Shown one piece after another: positions 1-5,592 of a stretch of 6,618 nucleotides of DNA. A program made the position numbers and the translations under genes. A model generated the notes under the pieces. The model did not search any database. It saw nothing but the letters and a program-made list of their open reading frames with translations, and had not been told where the DNA came from. The DNA lies in assembly GCA_038227745.1 (NCBI GenBank), contig JBBRPS010000592.1:1-6618 (forward strand), given 5' to 3'. Positions within the stretch are counted from its first letter, which is position 1; each line of letters starts with the position of its first letter. The DNA comes from DASPXY01 sp038227745. GTDB lineage: Bacteria > Planctomycetota > Planctomycetia > Gemmatales > Gemmataceae.

Positions 1-116
1 AGGCGATCCTGCAGGTGCGGGCGGACCACCTGAGCGAGGACCAGCCGCTGGAGGCGTTCTGGCAGCGCCGGCAGGCGGCGGCCACGGGCCAGCGCCCTTA
101 CCGCCGTGCCGGCTGA
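1..116 (+). CDS. C-terminal end of an unidentified protein (5' end outside window)
   Basis: Reading from base 3, an open frame of 37 codons ends at TGA 114-116. Almost every codon ends in G or C, as expected for a real gene in this GC-rich genome. Frame 1 is stopped early, and frame 2 stays open but lacks that third-position pattern. The visible peptide is hydrophilic and rich in Arg, Gln and Ala, with a stretch reading LSEDQPLEAFWQRR, and it ends in a basic tail (YRRAG). No domain can be assigned from so short a piece. The gene converges on the kinase-like gene on the other strand, with the tandem hairpins at 171-259 between their ends. The strand and frame are fairly secure; the function is unknown. 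Confidence 0.6.
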   Translation, partial: AILQVRADHLSEDQPLEAFWQRRQAAATGQRPYRRAG

Positions 117-183
117 TTACGAACCATGTCGTGCGCCCGGGGGGAAGTGGCCACGCGCGATTCGTGGGAGGCTGGAAGAGAAC

Positions 184-211
184 AAGCCCACGGGTGGTCA
201 CCCATGGGCTT
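184..211 (-). terminator. Hairpin 1, candidate terminator
   Basis: Arms 184-195 and 200-211 pair over 12 bp around a 4-base loop. The only irregular pair is C191 with A204, which becomes a U-G wobble in the minus-strand RNA. The stem therefore forms best in a transcript of the kinase-like gene, which ends at 265. No real U-tract follows on either strand, so intrinsic termination is inferred from the stem and the position between convergent genes. Confidence 0.45.
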
Positions 212-229
212 TGGGGGCTGGGAGAGAAG

Positions 230-257
230 AAGCCCACGGGTCGCAGCCCGTGGGCTT
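230..257. terminator. Hairpin 2, candidate bidirectional terminator
   Basis: Arms 230-240 and 247-257 are a perfect 11-bp inverted repeat with a 6-base loop. It begins 7 bases beyond the stop codon of the kinase-like gene (stop at 265-267, minus strand) and also lies downstream of the plus-strand gene ending at 116. A short run of T (256-258) follows the stem on the plus strand and AA precedes it. This is a weak U-tract, but the placement favours termination from both sides. Confidence 0.5.
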
Positions 258-264
258 TGCTGCG

Positions 265-1932
265 TTATTGCAGGCCCATCAAAAAGGCGCGGACATCGCA
301 GAATAACTTGTCGCAGTAGGCACGCCACCGGGTCGGCTCGGGCGCCTCGGTGCCGGGGCGGATGCGCAGCGTGATGTCGAGCAACTTCTTGTGCGCCGTC
401 TCCTTGTGCTTCATCTCGAAATCGAGCACGGCCAGGACGCGCCCCTGGGGCGGCGGCTCGTTGGTGAAGCCCAGCCAGGCGAGCAGGCCCGGCCTGGGCC
501 GGTTGACGGCCTCGTACGGGTCGAGCAGCTGCACGCGCATCAGGCCCGGCTCGCTCGCCAGCACTTCCCCCGTCGCCGCATCGACGAACCCCTGCACCTT
601 CATCACCGCGACCTGCTCCGGCATCCACGCCTCGAGGCGGTACGTCCGCAGGTGCGGGTCGTCCAGGAATGACATCGCCGGGGCGACGGGCAGGGGCGGC
701 GGCATCGCGGGCAAGGGCGGCGGCGCCGGCTTCGGCGCGGGCGGCAGGTTCAGATCCGGGTCGGAGTCCACGATCAGGTCGAAGTTGTCGTCGGCCGGCC
801 GCGCCCGCGCCCGCGACGGGCGCGCCTCGGTGCCGTCTTCATCGACCAGAATGCCGAAGGTGTTCCTCGTCCGCCCCGCGCGGGGCGCGGCCGCGGCGAC
901 CACCCGTACGGGCACGTCCTCGGCGTCGCCGCGCAGCAGCTGATTGACCTTGCGCTCCTGCTCGTCGCTGAGCACGAACAGGGGCAGGCCGACCGGTTTG
1001 CCGCCCACGATTTTCTGGGCGTCGGCGGCCAGTCTCTCCAGTAAGGGGACCTCCCGGCCGCTGCCCTGGGCGGCGAGCAGGACGTGGCCGACCAGGGCCC
1101 GCAGCACCGGGTCGCGCCGGCGCCACAGTTCGCGGAGCAGCGCCGAGGTGCCCGGCTCCTGGAAATCGCTCTCCTTGAAGAGGAGGTTGTCGCCGCTGTC
1201 GTAGCGCTCCCACAGGGCCCGGCCGCCAGCCGCGACGGCGACCAGCGCCGTGTAAATGACCAGGTGGGCGAAGCGGTCCGACTCGGCGTCGTAGGTCTGC
1301 TGCCACAGCCGCCGGGGGTGCTGGTAGTTGGCGTGCCCGGACTCAAGGGGCTGGCTCCCCTCCAGGGCCGGCACGTACATGCCGTCGTAATCCACCAGCT
1401 TCAGCGTCGGCGGCCCGCGGTCCGCGCCCGGGGCGACGAGGATGTGGTCGTGCTCCAGGCAGCGGTGCGCGACGCCGAGGCGACGCAGTTCCGGCAGCAC
1501 GCGCAGCCAGAGGAGGGCGAGCTGCTGCAGGACCTGCGGCTTGTCGGCGGCCTCGGCCACGAAGGCGTTGAGGGGCTGGCCGTCCACCCACTGCATCTTC
1601 ACCGCGGGATACCAGCGGCCGCGCACGCAAGCCCCCCGCTCGGAATACTGGAACGGGACCAGGTAAGGCGAATCGACCTGCAGGAGGTGCTCGGCCAGGG
1701 CGCGGTAGTGCCGGTCCAGGCCGAGCGTCTCCTCCCGGTAGATCTTGACCGCGAAGCGCTGGAGGTTGACCAGGCCGCGGACCTGGTAGACCTGACCCTG
1801 CCGCCCGGAGCGAGCCAGGGGGTTGCCGGTGGAGCCCTGGACCACCTGGCCGCGTTTCAGGTCCGCGTCCTGAAAGCAGCGCAGGGGATGTTTCAGAGCT
1901 TCAATGTGATCGGCGGGGAGCTGCCAACCCAT
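265..1932 (-). CDS. Hanks-type kinase-like protein, probable pseudokinase, with Pro-rich linker and unknown C-terminal domain
   Basis: The 555-residue protein starts at ATG 1930-1932, preceded at 7 nt by GAGGTG (1940-1945), and stops with TAA at 265-267. Residues about 40-300 are a kinase fold: glycine-loop-like G43-R-Q-G46-Q-V, the VAIK-type lysine K63 in FAVK, a catalytic-loop region at 155-165, and LKLVDYDGMYVP (177-188) in place of the DFG segment. The stretches NYQHPRR and SDRFAHLVIYTAL fit the bacterial kinase family with DYDG signatures (YegI-like in my reading). That family normally reads HGDLQHGNVLV in the catalytic loop. Here it is HRCLEHDHILV, so the catalytic Asp is C158 and the metal-binding Asn is H163. 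D181 and K63 are kept, so nucleotide may still bind. Residues 396-418 are Pro-rich, and 420-555 form an unassigned domain. No membrane segment is seen, so it is likely cytoplasmic. A substrate or partner cannot be named. Confidence 0.85.
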   Translation of the reverse strand: MGWQLPADHIEALKHPLRCFQDADLKRGQVVQGSTGNPLARSGRQGQVYQVRGLVNLQRFAVKIYREETLGLDRHYRALAEHLLQVDSPYLVPFQYSERGACVRGRWYPAVKMQWVDGQPLNAFVAEAADKPQVLQQLALLWLRVLPELRRLGVAHRCLEHDHILVAPGADRGPPTLKLVDYDGMYVPALEGSQPLESGHANYQHPRRLWQQTYDAESDRFAHLVIYTALVAVAAGGRALWERYDSGDNLLFKESDFQEPGTSALLRELWRRRDPVLRALVGHVLLAAQGSGREVPLLERLAADAQKIVGGKPVGLPLFVLSDEQERKVNQLLRGDAEDVPVRVVAAAAPRAGRTRNTFGILVDEDGTEARPSRARARPADDNFDLIVDSDPDLNLPPAPKPAPPPLPAMPPPLPVAPAMSFLDDPHLRTYRLEAWMPEQVAVMKVQGFVDAATGEVLASEPGLMRVQLLDPYEAVNRPRPGLLAWLGFTNEPPPQGRVLAVLDFEMKHKETAHKKLLDITLRIRPGTEAPEPTRWRAYCDKLFCDVRAFLMGLQ

Positions 1933-1939
1933 GATGCGA

Positions 1940-1945
1940 CACCTC
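1940..1945 (-). promoter_or_regulatory. Shine-Dalgarno site of the kinase-like gene
   Basis: GAGGTG on the minus strand lies 7 nt before ATG 1930-1932. It supports this start over later in-frame candidates. Confidence 0.6.
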
Positions 1946-2014
1946 GTGACTCGTCTCTCGTGGGGGCGCGGCGGCGCACCTCAGCGGCGCCGGGCCTTCA
2001 CGGGCGTTTCCGAA

Positions 2015-2023
2015 AACATAGCA
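2015..2023 (-). promoter_or_regulatory. Weak extended -10 candidate before the kinase-like gene
   Basis: On the minus strand the 150-bp gap between the CNNM gene and the kinase-like gene contains TGC followed by TATGTT, an extended -10 form matching 4 of 6 positions of TATAAT. It stands in an AT-rich patch unusual for this window. No recognisable -35 box was found at 16-18 bp. Transcription would start near 2008, giving a leader of about 75 nt. Confidence 0.25.
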
Positions 2024-2082
2024 CACGCCGGGAGGGGAAGACGGAACGAGAGTGGTTGCGAGGGGGTTCCCGACTCGCCGGG

Positions 2083-3228
2083 TCACTTGCGCGGCTGCGG
2101 CGGCTTGGGGAGGATGCGCCGCTTCTGCCGCACCAGCTTCGGCGTGGGCCGGTCGTGCTCGTCCTCGATGTCGCCGATGATCTCTTCCAGAATGTCTTCC
2201 AGGGTCACCAGCCCAAGGATCTTCCCCGCCTCGTCGCGGACCAGCGCCATCGGCCGGTGCGCCTTGCGGAACAGCCGCAGCGCATTGGCGACGCTCTCGT
2301 CTTCGCGCAGGAACAGCGGCGGGTAGAGGGCGTCCTCGAGGATCACCATGCCGCGCAGGCTGAAGAGGAAGAACAGGTCCTTGGTGTTGACGATGCCGAC
2401 AATGTTGTCGAATTCCTTCTCGTAGACGGGCATGCGCGTGTGGGCGCCCTTGCGGACGGCCTCGAGCACCTTGTCGGGGGGAGTGCTCACCTCCAGGGCG
2501 GCCATCTTCTCGCGCGGCACCAGGCAGTCGCGGACGCGCTTGTTCGACAGCCGGAAGACGTTCTGCACCAGATGGGCCTGCTCGGGGTCGAGCACGCCGG
2601 CCTCCTCGGTGTCCTCGATCAGCAGGGCCAGCTCTTCCATGGAGTGGACCATGCCCTCGCCGGTGGCGGGGCTGTAGCCGAGGCGGCGGACGATGGCGTT
2701 GCCGGTAATGTTCATCAGCGCGGTCAGCGGCCGCGTCAGCCGGGTGAAGACGTTCAGCGGCCCGGACAGCCACAGGGCGATGCCGTCGGGCGTCTGCAGC
2801 GACAGCGTCTTGGGGATCAGTTCGCCGAAGACGACGTGCATGAACGTGATGAACATGAAGGCGGTGACGACGGCGGCGGAGTGGGCCGCCGTCTCGCTCC
2901 AGCCACCGGGCAGGGCGGCGAAGAGCGGCTGGAAGAGGTGGGCCAGCGCCGGCTCGCCCGCCCAGCCGATGCCGATGCTCGCCAGGGTGATGCCGAGCTG
3001 GGTGGCGGCGATGGTGCGGTCGATGTTGCGGATGGCCGACTCCGCCGCCCGGGCGCCCTTGACGCCCTGCGCGACGAGCTCCTCGATCCGAGTGCGGCGG
3101 ACCGCCACCAGGGAGAACTCGGCGGCGACGAAGAAGGCGTTGAGACAGACAAGGGCCGGGACGCTCAGCAAGCCCAGCAGGTTCCAGACGAAAGAGCCGT
3201 CGGAACTGGCGAGCAATAGCGAGCGCAT
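2083..3228 (-). CDS. CNNM/CorC-family membrane protein (DUF21 plus CBS pair), probable Mg2+ or divalent-cation transporter
   Basis: The 381-residue protein runs from ATG 3226-3228 to TGA at 2083-2085. Residues 15-43 form the first membrane segment and carry the family hallmark LNAFFVAAEFSLVAVRR. Further hydrophobic stretches lie at about 77-105, 117-138 and 147-170, with the conserved FGELIPKT at 134-141. Together these make the DUF21 domain. Two CBS domains follow at about 233-290 and 298-356; the second ends in TLEDILEEIIGDIEDE (342-357), typical of the family. CNNM/CorC proteins are inner-membrane cation exporters or exchangers whose CBS pair senses ATP-Mg. The usual C-terminal CorC_HlyC domain is absent: after the CBS pair only a basic, Pro-rich tail of about 25 residues remains. 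The stop is clean, so this looks like a natural short form and not a frameshift. Older annotations of such proteins as hemolysins are misleading. It lies 190 bp downstream of the multi-HTH gene. Confidence 0.93.
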   Translation of the reverse strand: MRSLLLASSDGSFVWNLLGLLSVPALVCLNAFFVAAEFSLVAVRRTRIEELVAQGVKGARAAESAIRNIDRTIAATQLGITLASIGIGWAGEPALAHLFQPLFAALPGGWSETAAHSAAVVTAFMFITFMHVVFGELIPKTLSLQTPDGIALWLSGPLNVFTRLTRPLTALMNITGNAIVRRLGYSPATGEGMVHSMEELALLIEDTEEAGVLDPEQAHLVQNVFRLSNKRVRDCLVPREKMAALEVSTPPDKVLEAVRKGAHTRMPVYEKEFDNIVGIVNTKDLFFLFSLRGMVILEDALYPPLFLREDESVANALRLFRKAHRPMALVRDEAGKILGLVTLEDILEEIIGDIEDEHDRPTPKLVRQKRRILPKPPQPRK

Positions 3229-3239
3229 GGTCCCTTGAG

Positions 3240-3245
3240 CCTCCT
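3240..3245 (-). promoter_or_regulatory. Shine-Dalgarno site of the CNNM gene
   Basis: AGGAGG on the minus strand lies 11 nt before ATG 3226-3228. The spacing is slightly long, but the match is full and supports this start. Confidence 0.6.
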
Positions 3246-3270
3246 GCGGAATGACGGATCCCTACAGTTC

Positions 3271-3299
3271 AAGATACGCCGTCCGGGGATGCGGGCCAA
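3271..3299 (-). promoter_or_regulatory. Candidate sigma70-type promoter of the CNNM gene
   Basis: On the minus strand, TTGGCC (3294-3299) and TATCTT (3271-3276) are separated by exactly 17 bp. Each matches 4 of 6 consensus positions. The predicted start near 3264 gives a leader of about 36 nt that includes the AGGAGG site. This would allow the CNNM gene to be transcribed independently of the multi-HTH gene upstream. Confidence 0.4.
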
Positions 3300-3361
3300 T
3301 CCCGGGTTGCGCGGCGTGGGGTGCGGAGGGTGGAATGGCGATCCTCAGCGCGGGACGTGGG

Positions 3362-3420
3362 GACGCAATCCCGAATCGCAAGCGCCGGACCGTCCATCCC
3401 TTGTGCTTCGGGATTGCGTC
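3362..3420 (-). terminator. 14-bp perfect inverted repeat at the end of the multi-HTH gene, candidate terminator
   Basis: Arms GACGCAATCCCGAA (3362-3375) and TTCGGGATTGCGTC (3407-3420) are exactly complementary across a 31-base spacer. Inside the spacer, CAAG/CTTG with flanking bases can lengthen the stem after one mismatch. The right arm overlaps the first two bases of the TGA stop (3421-3419, minus strand). Position and strength suggest a transcript end or 3'-end protection for the multi-HTH gene. No U-tract follows, so a repeat or protein-binding site is also possible. Confidence 0.45.
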
Positions 3421-5260
3421 AGCTTTCAGGGCGTTGAGGAGTTTGGGGCGCTCGACTCTTCTCGGGGCGCGGAGACTTGCGACGGCTGTCGGCGGTGGAC
3501 CACAGGGCGCGGATCTCCTTCCAGCGCTCGGAGTCCGGCGCCACGCCGACGACGCGCAGAATGCGCTCGACGTGGAACCAGCGCAGCGGCTCGTCGCAGT
3601 CGAGGCGCTGGAACTCGCGGGTCAGCACCGAGTAATTGAAGCCGAGCTTCGGACTCAGGTCGCGCAGGTTCGTCGCCACCGCACCGATCAGCAGCCGCAG
3701 CTCGACGCCCAGCGGCGACCGGCACCAGCCCTGGAGGGACGCGCGATAACGGTCCTCCCAGTCGTCCCGCAGCGCGACCAGGTCGGTCACGCCGCACGCC
3801 TCGGCGATCTGCGCCAGCACCGGCCAGGCGGGGACCTCGGCGCCGGCCGCCATCGCCCGCAGCCGACCGGCCCACAGGCCGCGCAGCCCGGCACCGCGCA
3901 ACAGCCGCGCCAGCGGCAGGATGCCGCCCTCGCGGCGCGCGAGCAGCCCGACGAGGTCCGGGACCGTGGCGGGCGACTGCCAGGCGCAGCGCTCGGCCTC
4001 CTCGGCCTGGCGCTGCCGCAGCAACTCTTCGACGCGGCGGCGGCCGGCCTCGTGCAGCGCGTTGAGGATGCGCTCCAGGGCCGAGTCGCGCAGCGGCGTG
4101 ACGCCGCGCTCGATCTTCTGGTACTCCAGGCTGGTGTAGCCCAGGATCGCCTCCATGTCGCGCAGCTCGAAGCCGTACAGCTCGCGCGTCAGGCGCAGCT
4201 CGGTGCGCGTCTCGGGCCGGCGGCGGCGGTGGAACTGGCGGCGCCGCTCCTCCCACAGCCGCACCAGCCCCGCCTGCTCCGCGGGCTTGCCGGCCAGAAT
4301 CGCCGCCAGCCCCGCCGGGTAGGCCTGCGTCGAGTAGAGGCCGTCCTCCTCGATGTGCTTGATGATCCGGGCCGGCTTCTTGCCACCGACGTGGAACAGG
4401 TCGGCCAGCTCGCGCCGGGCGATGCCCCGGCTCTCGCGCAGGCGCTTGAGCTGCCCGCCGAAGCCGTCGCCGTTCTGCAGGTGCTGCTGCTCGGCGCCGC
4501 ACACCCACAGCCGCTGCAGCGCCCGGTACTCCTTCTCGTCGCGGCACAATTCCCGGGCGGCGTCGGCCACTTCGCCCCAGGGGGGCAGCTCGAGGTAGCG
4601 CAGGCGGCGGAAGGCGGACGTGCTGACGCCGAGGCGCAGCAGGTGGCTCTCGGGATGGCCCGCGCGGGCGCAGAGGACGCACAACTCGGCCCACGCCTCG
4701 GGCAGGCCGCGCTCGAGGAAGCGCTGGCGGGCGGCTGCGTGCCACAGGCCCTCGGCCCGGGCCTCGTCCGCGCCGGCGGCCCGGCAGAGGCGGTGCAGCA
4801 GGGCCAGGGACAGGGGGAAGTGGCCGCGGCGGTACTCCCACAGGGTGGTGGCGCTGATGCCGACGCGGTGAGCCAGCTCGCGCGACGAGCCGGCCAGCAG
4901 CTCCAGGCGCCCCAGGAACTCCTCGAGGGTGTCGCCTGGGCCGGCGTAGAGGCGGCGGACTTCTTCGAGCTGCTGCGGGCCGGCGTCGCGGCCCTCGCAG
5001 AAGGCGAGGAACTGCTGCAGGGTCTGGCGCGTGGGCGTGTGGATGCCCAGTTCCAGGTCGCGCAGGGCGCCGCGGCTGATGCCCGAGAGGCGGGCGCACT
5101 CCAGGCGGGTCAGGCCGAGCACCTCGGCGCGGAGGCGGACGATCAGGCGGGCAAGCGGCGGAGCGCTCTCCGCCCGGGCGAGGGAGCGTTCGCGGAGGTG
5201 AGCGTTGCGCAGGGCGTGGCCGGTCAGACGGTCGGCGAGGTTCGGTGATGCCGGCGGCAT
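3419..5260 (-). CDS. Multi-HTH protein: about seven tandem XRE-like helix-turn-helix modules
   Basis: The 613-residue protein, read from ATG 5258-5260 to TGA at 3419-3421, lacks any enzyme motif or membrane segment. It can be divided into about seven similar helical modules, each with a helix-turn-helix-like core and a closing helix often ending in Leu-Trp. The cores start near residues 54 (ECARLSGISRGALRDLE), 128 (ELAHRVGISATTLWEYRRG), 205, 284 (ELADLFHVGG), 368 (DMEAILGYTSLEYQKIERG), 449 and 534 (DLSPKLGFNYSVLTREF), a spacing of 74-85. Module ends show Y105, W173, W252, W336, W501 and W587. Modules 1, 2, 5 and 7 are convincing XRE/Cro-CI-like; 3, 4 and 6 are weaker. The last 24 residues are a basic Ser/Pro tail. 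The frame stays open upstream to a TTG at 5345-5347, but those 29 residues are Pro/Arg-rich and start poorly, so the ATG is preferred. A role in DNA binding is inferred; the target is unknown. Confidence 0.85.
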   Translation of the reverse strand: MPPASPNLADRLTGHALRNAHLRERSLARAESAPPLARLIVRLRAEVLGLTRLECARLSGISRGALRDLELGIHTPTRQTLQQFLAFCEGRDAGPQQLEEVRRLYAGPGDTLEEFLGRLELLAGSSRELAHRVGISATTLWEYRRGHFPLSLALLHRLCRAAGADEARAEGLWHAAARQRFLERGLPEAWAELCVLCARAGHPESHLLRLGVSTSAFRRLRYLELPPWGEVADAARELCRDEKEYRALQRLWVCGAEQQHLQNGDGFGGQLKRLRESRGIARRELADLFHVGGKKPARIIKHIEEDGLYSTQAYPAGLAAILAGKPAEQAGLVRLWEERRRQFHRRRRPETRTELRLTRELYGFELRDMEAILGYTSLEYQKIERGVTPLRDSALERILNALHEAGRRRVEELLRQRQAEEAERCAWQSPATVPDLVGLLARREGGILPLARLLRGAGLRGLWAGRLRAMAAGAEVPAWPVLAQIAEACGVTDLVALRDDWEDRYRASLQGWCRSPLGVELRLLIGAVATNLRDLSPKLGFNYSVLTREFQRLDCDEPLRWFHVERILRVVGVAPDSERWKEIRALWSTADSRRKSPRPEKSRAPQTPQRPES

Positions 5261-5277
5261 GGGTCGCTCTCGGCGGG

Positions 5278-5291
5278 CCCTGGCGCCAGGG
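5278..5291. promoter_or_regulatory. Perfect 14-bp palindrome, candidate operator
   Basis: CCCTGGCGCCAGGG equals its own reverse complement. It lies 17 bp before the start codon of the multi-HTH gene, where bound protein or an RNA stem could affect expression. A partial second copy of its right half, CCAGGGG, occurs at 5300-5306. The operator role is inferred from symmetry and position beside a gene for an HTH protein. Confidence 0.4.
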
Positions 5292-5347
5292 GGGGAGGGC
5301 CAGGGGATCTCAGGCCTCACGGTTGGAAAGCGCCGGGGGGCGCACAA

Positions 5348-5377
5348 CCCGGCAGTGCGGGGTGCCGGGGGTCGGCA
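5348..5377 (-). other. Two mutually exclusive hairpins in the multi-HTH leader
   Basis: CCCGGCA (5348-5354) pairs perfectly with TGCCGGG (5363-5369) across 8 bases. The same right segment, TGCCG (5363-5367), also pairs with CGGCA (5373-5377) across 5 bases. The two stems share a segment and cannot form together. In a GC-rich region this may be chance. Confidence 0.3.
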
Positions 5378-5423
5378 GCAGTTCGGCGGGCCTCAAGGGG
5401 GTCTCGCGGTGCAGTTCGGTGGG
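5378..5423. repeat. 13-bp direct repeat GCAGTTCGGYGGG
   Basis: GCAGTTCGGCGGG (5378-5390) recurs as GCAGTTCGGTGGG (5411-5423) with one change, 33 bp apart start to start (about three helical turns). Each copy is followed by a CAAGGGGG run (from 5394 and from about 5440). The spacing would place both copies on one face of the DNA, so they may be protein-binding sites. Confidence 0.4.
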
Positions 5424-5462
5424 TGGGCGGGGTGCCACCAAGGGGGGGTATTACCTAATGCG

Positions 5463-5490
5463 ATGATACTCGGCCCGGTGCGGATTGCAA
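5463..5490 (-). promoter_or_regulatory. Candidate promoter of the multi-HTH gene
   Basis: On the minus strand, TTGCAA (5485-5490, 4 of 6) and TATCAT (5463-5468, 5 of 6) are separated by 16 bp. It is the best sigma70-like match seen in the window. Transcription would start near 5456, leaving a leader of about 195 nt before ATG 5260 that includes the direct repeats, competing hairpins and palindrome. Confidence 0.45.
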
Positions 5491-5527
5491 TCAGATTCGC
5501 GCAGAAATCGTCGGCGCCGGGGCCTTC

Positions 5528-5555
5528 TGGACTCCTGTCGCGGGCCGGCTATACC
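5528..5555 (+). promoter_or_regulatory. Candidate ilvD promoter
   Basis: TGGACT (5528-5533) and TATACC (5550-5555) each match 4 of 6 consensus positions and lie 16 bp apart. The predicted start near 5562 gives a leader of about 31 nt, too short for a classical attenuator. It is arranged back-to-back with the multi-HTH promoter candidate, about 38 bp away. Confidence 0.35.
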
Positions 5556-5581
5556 GTTCCTCATATCGCCGGAATTACCCC

Positions 5582-5586
5582 AGGAG
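5582..5586 (+). promoter_or_regulatory. ilvD: Shine-Dalgarno site of ilvD
   Basis: AGGAG lies 6 nt before ATG 5593-5595. It fixes this start over the in-frame ATGs 15 and 23 codons later. Confidence 0.7.
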
Positions 5587-5592
5587 TACCAC

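Larger units (their letters stand above)
171..259. repeat. Tandem 46-bp-spaced direct repeat, each copy containing a hairpin
   Basis: Two copies, 171-213 and 217-259, align over 43 bases with seven differences (first-copy positions 176, 183, 196, 198, 199, 200 and 204). Both start GCTGG, run through a purine-rich AGAGAA segment and contain an AAGCCCACGGGT arm and its inverted partner. Four of the seven changes fall in the hairpin loop or its closing position. The arms are conserved apart from one base, which is a G-U wobble when read on the minus strand. The duplication lies exactly between two convergent genes. Similar CCCACGGG inverted repeats are, as I recall, frequent between genes in Gemmataceae; that is memory, not something tested here. 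Confidence 0.8.
5261..5592. other. Divergent intergenic region between the multi-HTH gene and ilvD
   Basis: This 332-bp stretch has no convincing gene. The half next to the multi-HTH gene (5261-5450) is strongly G-rich on the plus strand. It would be the C-rich leader of the multi-HTH transcript and contains a palindrome, direct repeats and hairpins, listed separately. The half next to ilvD (5451-5592) is less GC-rich and holds promoter-like boxes on both strands. No tRNA, riboswitch or leader peptide rich in Leu, Ile or Val was found before ilvD. Confidence 0.7.

Noticed and set aside
98..628. A 176-codon minus-strand frame overlapping the kinase-like 3' end and the hairpins
   Set aside because: It runs through the intergenic repeats, and its product is Arg/Ala/Gly-rich without domain features.
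1084..3219. A 711-codon open frame on the plus strand
   Set aside because: It is antisense to both the kinase-like and CNNM genes and crosses the gap between them. Its translation is a low-complexity mix of Gly, Arg, Gln and Asp without domains, as expected from GC-rich antisense frames.
3251..5248. A 665-codon open frame on the plus strand
   Set aside because: It is antisense to the multi-HTH gene; the product is dominated by Ala, Gln and Leu, with no recognisable motif. The minus-strand reading has the HTH motifs.
5261..5347. N-terminal extension of the multi-HTH protein from a TTG codon
   Set aside because: The added 29 residues are Pro/Arg-rich and contain no module, and the region is G-rich intergenic sequence with a perfect palindrome. 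ATG 5258-5260 is a better start, though its own ribosome site is weak.
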